DNA from: Saprospiraceae bacterium | GTDB taxonomy: Bacteria > Bacteroidota > Bacteroidia > Chitinophagales > Saprospiraceae | Assembly (NCBI GenBank): GCA_013140975.1 | Contig: JABFRV010000065.1 | Coordinates: 1-50,968 of the forward strand | Direction of reading: 5' to 3' | Length of the DNA stretch: 50,968 nucleotides | Shown: positions 47,993 through 50,968 of the stretch, piece after piece | Layout: each line of letters opens with the position of its first letter | Position numbering within the stretch: the stretch's first letter is position 1 | Notes under the pieces: model-generated | Database searches by the model: none | Told to the model about the DNA's origin: nothing | What the model saw: only the letters and a program-made list of their open reading frames with translations | Position numbers and translations under genes: made by a program

Positions 47993-48681
47993 ATCTTTCT
48001 TTTCATCTCAAAGACATACTCAAGTTTACGGCATATTTTTTTGCAAGCTACCTATTATTCTACATTATTTTTCATCAACATAAAATAGAAAAATCATCCC
48101 TTAATTTATTTCACAAGGCGATTAATAGCCTGCTTAAAAACGTATTCGATGATACTTATTTTCTGGCTGAGCCAATGATTAATACTTCTACTCAATTGCA
48201 ATATCAGGGCGTATTAATTAAGGTGGATAATACAGAGAATTACCCTTTGTATGACACTCGGATTAATCTGATCAATGAAAAGATACTTTCACAACAGGTT
48301 ATTGAAACAAAAAAAACCGGAGTCAATACTATAGCGCTTCAAATGCACAGCTATAAATTTTCATTTTGGAGTTTCGTTTTATTACCCTTTACTCTGTTAA
48401 TATCATTGCTATTTGCTCATGCAATGGTTTTTAATTATTCTAAAAGGTCTATGATAATATCAATGGCATTTCTTATTGCCATGATATTTATCCAATTTGT
48501 TATGGTCTTAATCAGCATGAGAAGTCAAGCCGGTAATTTAGAACCCTTTGAATTCTCGATTTCCATTCAGAATAGCTTTAGGAAATTATCTACTCTTTTT
48601 CATATTGAGTTTACTTATGTCTCTGTAATGGCTATTTATCTGTTTTTACATTGGAAAATGATATTCCTAAAAACAGAATAA
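47989..48681 (+). CDS. Multi-pass membrane protein associated with the exosortase
   Basis: A 230-residue protein starting at TTG 47989 within a TTGA overlap with the exosortase stop, so it is translationally coupled. It has one N-terminal membrane segment (about 11-28), an extracytoplasmic portion of about 95 residues, and three C-terminal membrane segments (about 127-147, 154-174, 206-223). I recognise no catalytic motif. A membrane protein of this size adjacent to XrtH is, as far as I recall, seen in other bacteria as an XrtH-associated protein, but I cannot verify membership. A role in substrate presentation or processing is inferred from position only. Confidence 0.7.
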   Translation: MNLSFHLKDILKFTAYFFASYLLFYIIFHQHKIEKSSLNLFHKAINSLLKNVFDDTYFLAEPMINTSTQLQYQGVLIKVDNTENYPLYDTRINLINEKILSQQVIETKKTGVNTIALQMHSYKFSFWSFVLLPFTLLISLLFAHAMVFNYSKRSMIISMAFLIAMIFIQFVMVLISMRSQAGNLEPFEFSISIQNSFRKLSTLFHIEFTYVSVMAIYLFLHWKMIFLKTE

Positions 48682-48830
48682 GTCAGATTCCAGGAAGACT
48701 ACTTAACATAAATTTATTTAAGACCCTTACAGTCCAAGATGAATGAATATCACACAAAATAATTCTAATTCTTCGATTTATTCCAAGTGAAACTTTGGTA
48801 TTTTCCGATTCGAAATACGAAGATTTATTA

Positions 48831-50894
48831 TTAATAGTCTAATAATATTTTTATTTCTGATTCTACTTTCTCAGCACTTAAGACCATCTCTTTTTCCAAC
48901 ACACTATTCAATGGTATTGCAGGCATATTCACTGAACCAACAGTTTTTACTGGTGCATCAAGATATTCAAAACAATGTTCTGATATTCTCCCTGCAAGTG
49001 TTTGTGCAAAACTATTTTCAATCGTCTCTTCTGTTACAACCAAACATCGATGATGTGATTTTACAAGAGAATAAATTGCCTCAGTATCTAGAGGAACTAA
49101 TGTTCTTAAATCGAGAATACTGACTCTGCCTTCGAATTTTTTTGCAGCATTAAGTGCCCAATGCACACCCATCCCGTAAGTAATAATCGCTAATGAATTC
49201 CCTTCCTTTCGTATTCTTTCATCAGATTCAAGAACAAGACGTGATTTACCCAAAGGAATTATATAATCTTCATCGGGCATAATACCTTTAGCCATTTCTG
49301 TACCAGGCACTTTAGACCAATACAATCCTTTATGTTCAAATATTACCACCGGATTAGGATCATAAAATGAAGCTTTCATTAATCCTTTAAGATCCGCACC
49401 ATTGGAAGGATATACAACTTTAATTCCTTTAATATTACAGACTACAGATTCCACACTGGAAGAATGATAAGGTCCACCACTTCCATATGCACCGATTGGA
49501 ACACGCAGAATCATGCTTACCGGATATTTTCCATTGCTTAAATAACAGGATCTGGCAACTTCTGTAAATAGTTGATTCAATCCCGGCCAGATATAATCTG
49601 CAAACTGAACTTCAACAATTGGTTTTAAACCGACAGCAGACATCCCTACTGTGGAGCCTACAATAAATGCTTCCTGAATTGGAGTATTAAATACACGAGC
49701 ATCTCCAAATTTTTGAGCAAGTGTAGCAGCTTCACGGAATACTCCACCTAGTCTTTTTCCAACATCTTGTCCATATAATAAACACTCAGGATGTTTTCGC
49801 ATTAATTCTTCAACTGCAAAAAGTGCACAATCTACCATTACTTTTTCTTCTCCGGAGGCTGGAGATCTTTCTCCTTTCTCTTCCAAAATTTCGGTTGGTG
49901 CAAACGCATGCGTATAAAGATCCGATGGCTCAGGATCCGGTGAATTTTTTGATTTCTCAAAGTCCTTGGCAACATTTTCTTTTGCCAGATTTTCCAATTC
50001 CTCTAATTCACGATTACGGAATCCATTTTCTATGCATAAGGCGTATAATTTTGGATAAGGATCTTGTAATGATTGCTTTTCTAGATCATCACGATACCAT
50101 TCTTTTCGCACTCCACTCGTATGGTGATTTAAAAGAGGAACTTTTGCATGCAATAAAAATGGGCGCCTCTCTACTCTTATTTTTTCAAAAATGAGAGCTA
50201 CCGTATTATAGGAATCTTTAAAATCTGTTCCATCTATTGAATAATGTTCTATCCCCGGAAAGCCTTTGATATAATCAATTGCATTTCCTTTTCTTATCTC
50301 ACTGCTGTGTGCTGAAATATCCCATTCATTATCCTGCACCAAAAATAAAATTGGTAACTGCTTTAAAGAAGCCATATGAAAAGCTTCTGCAACTTCGCCT
50401 TCTGTAATTGATGCATCACCTAAAGAGCAGACAACCAAAGCATCTGTCTGCGTTGAAATTCCGGTTAGTTCTTTATATTGTAATCCCATAGCAATTCCCG
50501 TCGTTGGAATTGCTTGCATGCCTGTTGCAGAAGATTGATGTGGGATCTTAGGCATATTGTCTCTTTTGAGACTGGGATGAGAATAATACGATCTACCACC
50601 TGAAAATGGATCATCTTTCTTAGCCATTAATTGCAACATAAGCTCGAAAGGTTTCATCCCAATCGATAATAACATAGCATCATCACGATAATAAGCAGAG
50701 AGGTAATCCTGTGGGAGTAATTGCATCCCAATTGCTATCTGAATTGCCTCATGACCTCTTGAAGTTGCATGGACATATTTTGAGACGAACTTAAAGTTTT
50801 CCTCATACAGCTCAGTCATAGCCTTGGCAGTGCAAAGCAAAGAAAATGCTTTCCCAAGGGCGTCTTTTTTTATATTCTTTTGATTTGTAGGCAT
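48831..50894 (-). CDS. Fused E1 alpha-beta subunit of a branched-chain or other 2-oxoacid dehydrogenase
   Basis: A 687-residue thiamine-diphosphate enzyme that decarboxylates 2-oxoacids and passes the acyl group to the lipoyl E2. Residues about 10-320 are the E1 alpha half, with the ThDP motif from GDASITEGE (159-167) to QDN (187-189). About 345-687 are the E1 beta half (YGQDVGKRLGGVFREA, NTPIQEAFIVG, QFADYIWPGLNQL, VVTEETIENSFA). The fusion is usual in Bacteroidota, where it is annotated as branched-chain or pyruvate E1. The linker at about 315-345 is Pro/Glu-rich. The classic GDG of the ThDP motif reads GDA here. No E2 or E3 gene is in the window. Confidence 0.9.
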   Translation of the reverse strand: MPTNQKNIKKDALGKAFSLLCTAKAMTELYEENFKFVSKYVHATSRGHEAIQIAIGMQLLPQDYLSAYYRDDAMLLSIGMKPFELMLQLMAKKDDPFSGGRSYYSHPSLKRDNMPKIPHQSSATGMQAIPTTGIAMGLQYKELTGISTQTDALVVCSLGDASITEGEVAEAFHMASLKQLPILFLVQDNEWDISAHSSEIRKGNAIDYIKGFPGIEHYSIDGTDFKDSYNTVALIFEKIRVERRPFLLHAKVPLLNHHTSGVRKEWYRDDLEKQSLQDPYPKLYALCIENGFRNRELEELENLAKENVAKDFEKSKNSPDPEPSDLYTHAFAPTEILEEKGERSPASGEEKVMVDCALFAVEELMRKHPECLLYGQDVGKRLGGVFREAATLAQKFGDARVFNTPIQEAFIVGSTVGMSAVGLKPIVEVQFADYIWPGLNQLFTEVARSCYLSNGKYPVSMILRVPIGAYGSGGPYHSSSVESVVCNIKGIKVVYPSNGADLKGLMKASFYDPNPVVIFEHKGLYWSKVPGTEMAKGIMPDEDYIIPLGKSRLVLESDERIRKEGNSLAIITYGMGVHWALNAAKKFEGRVSILDLRTLVPLDTEAIYSLVKSHHRCLVVTEETIENSFAQTLAGRISEHCFEYLDAPVKTVGSVNMPAIPLNSVLEKEMVLSAEKVESEIKILLDY

Positions 50895-50968
50895 TTAGAT
50901 TTCTACGAAGGCTCAAATTTCATAAAAAATAAGGAAACTCGATAGGAATTAAATGAGCTATATAATAT

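Noticed and set aside
1-50968. tRNA, rRNA, CRISPR or intact insertion sequence
   Set aside because: I looked for cloverleaf-type motifs, spaced direct repeats and transposase motifs and recognised none; a tRNAscan or Rfam run would settle it.

Overview
The window is about 51 kb of low-GC (roughly one-third G+C) chromosomal DNA from a member of the Bacteroidota. The likely group is the Saprospiria/Saprospiraceae or a relative, inferred from gene content and not from a marker gene. The evidence is: at least seven predicted secreted proteins ending in type IX secretion (T9SS) type A sorting domains; giant multi-domain cell-surface proteins; a PorG/DUF6089-type outer-membrane protein; a fused E1 alpha-beta keto-acid dehydrogenase; a eukaryote-like NrdB; TAnnTTTG-type promoter elements; and almost no Shine-Dalgarno sequences. 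I recognised no tRNA, rRNA, CRISPR array, intact insertion sequence or prophage.

Layout. 1-6.6 kb: the 3' part of msrA followed by msrB (methionine sulfoxide repair); a convergent pair encoding a YyaL-type thioredoxin-fold lipoprotein and a PlsC-type acyltransferase; a YkuK-family gene; a T9SS-exported protein of unknown function; and a stand-alone N-terminal asparaginase domain. 6.6-14.7 kb: an S8 protease with a very long insertion, a PorG-like barrel protein next to a RecQ helicase, a secreted choice-of-anchor-B protein and an enoyl-CoA hydratase. 14.8-20.9 kb: nrdB-nrdA (class Ia ribonucleotide reductase, nrdB first), an AlkD-type DNA glycosylase and a CorA metal transporter.

21-36 kb holds two giant paralogous surface proteins on the minus strand (2786 and about 1696 residues). 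They share a collinear C-terminal module of about 1490 residues (Ig/HYR-like repeats, dockerin-like pair, cohesin-like domain, T9SS signal) but carry different N-terminal heads. A small TonB-C-terminal-like protein lies between them. 36.5-45.3 kb: a MATE efflux pump with a palindrome over its promoter and start codon, then four genes for envelope or secreted proteins (Asp-box/BNR propeller, TapB/DUF3108-like, GH30-like glycosidase, M28 peptidase).

46.2-48.7 kb is the most distinctive locus. It has a putative surface protein with an IPTL-CTERM sorting signal, an exosortase of the XrtH type with its Cys-Arg-His triad, and a multi-pass membrane protein whose start overlaps the exosortase stop. 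It looks like a dedicated one-substrate sorting cassette in an organism that otherwise exports through T9SS. The substrate is odd in carrying about 85 further residues with two more membrane segments after the sorting helix. The window ends with a fused E1 alpha-beta dehydrogenase gene.

Functional reading. Most of the window serves the cell envelope: secreted proteases and glycosidases, surface adhesin-like proteins, and two independent C-terminal sorting routes (T9SS and exosortase). Housekeeping genes for nucleotide reduction, DNA repair, redox repair and acyl metabolism are interspersed. All assignments rest on motif recognition by eye; no searches were run.
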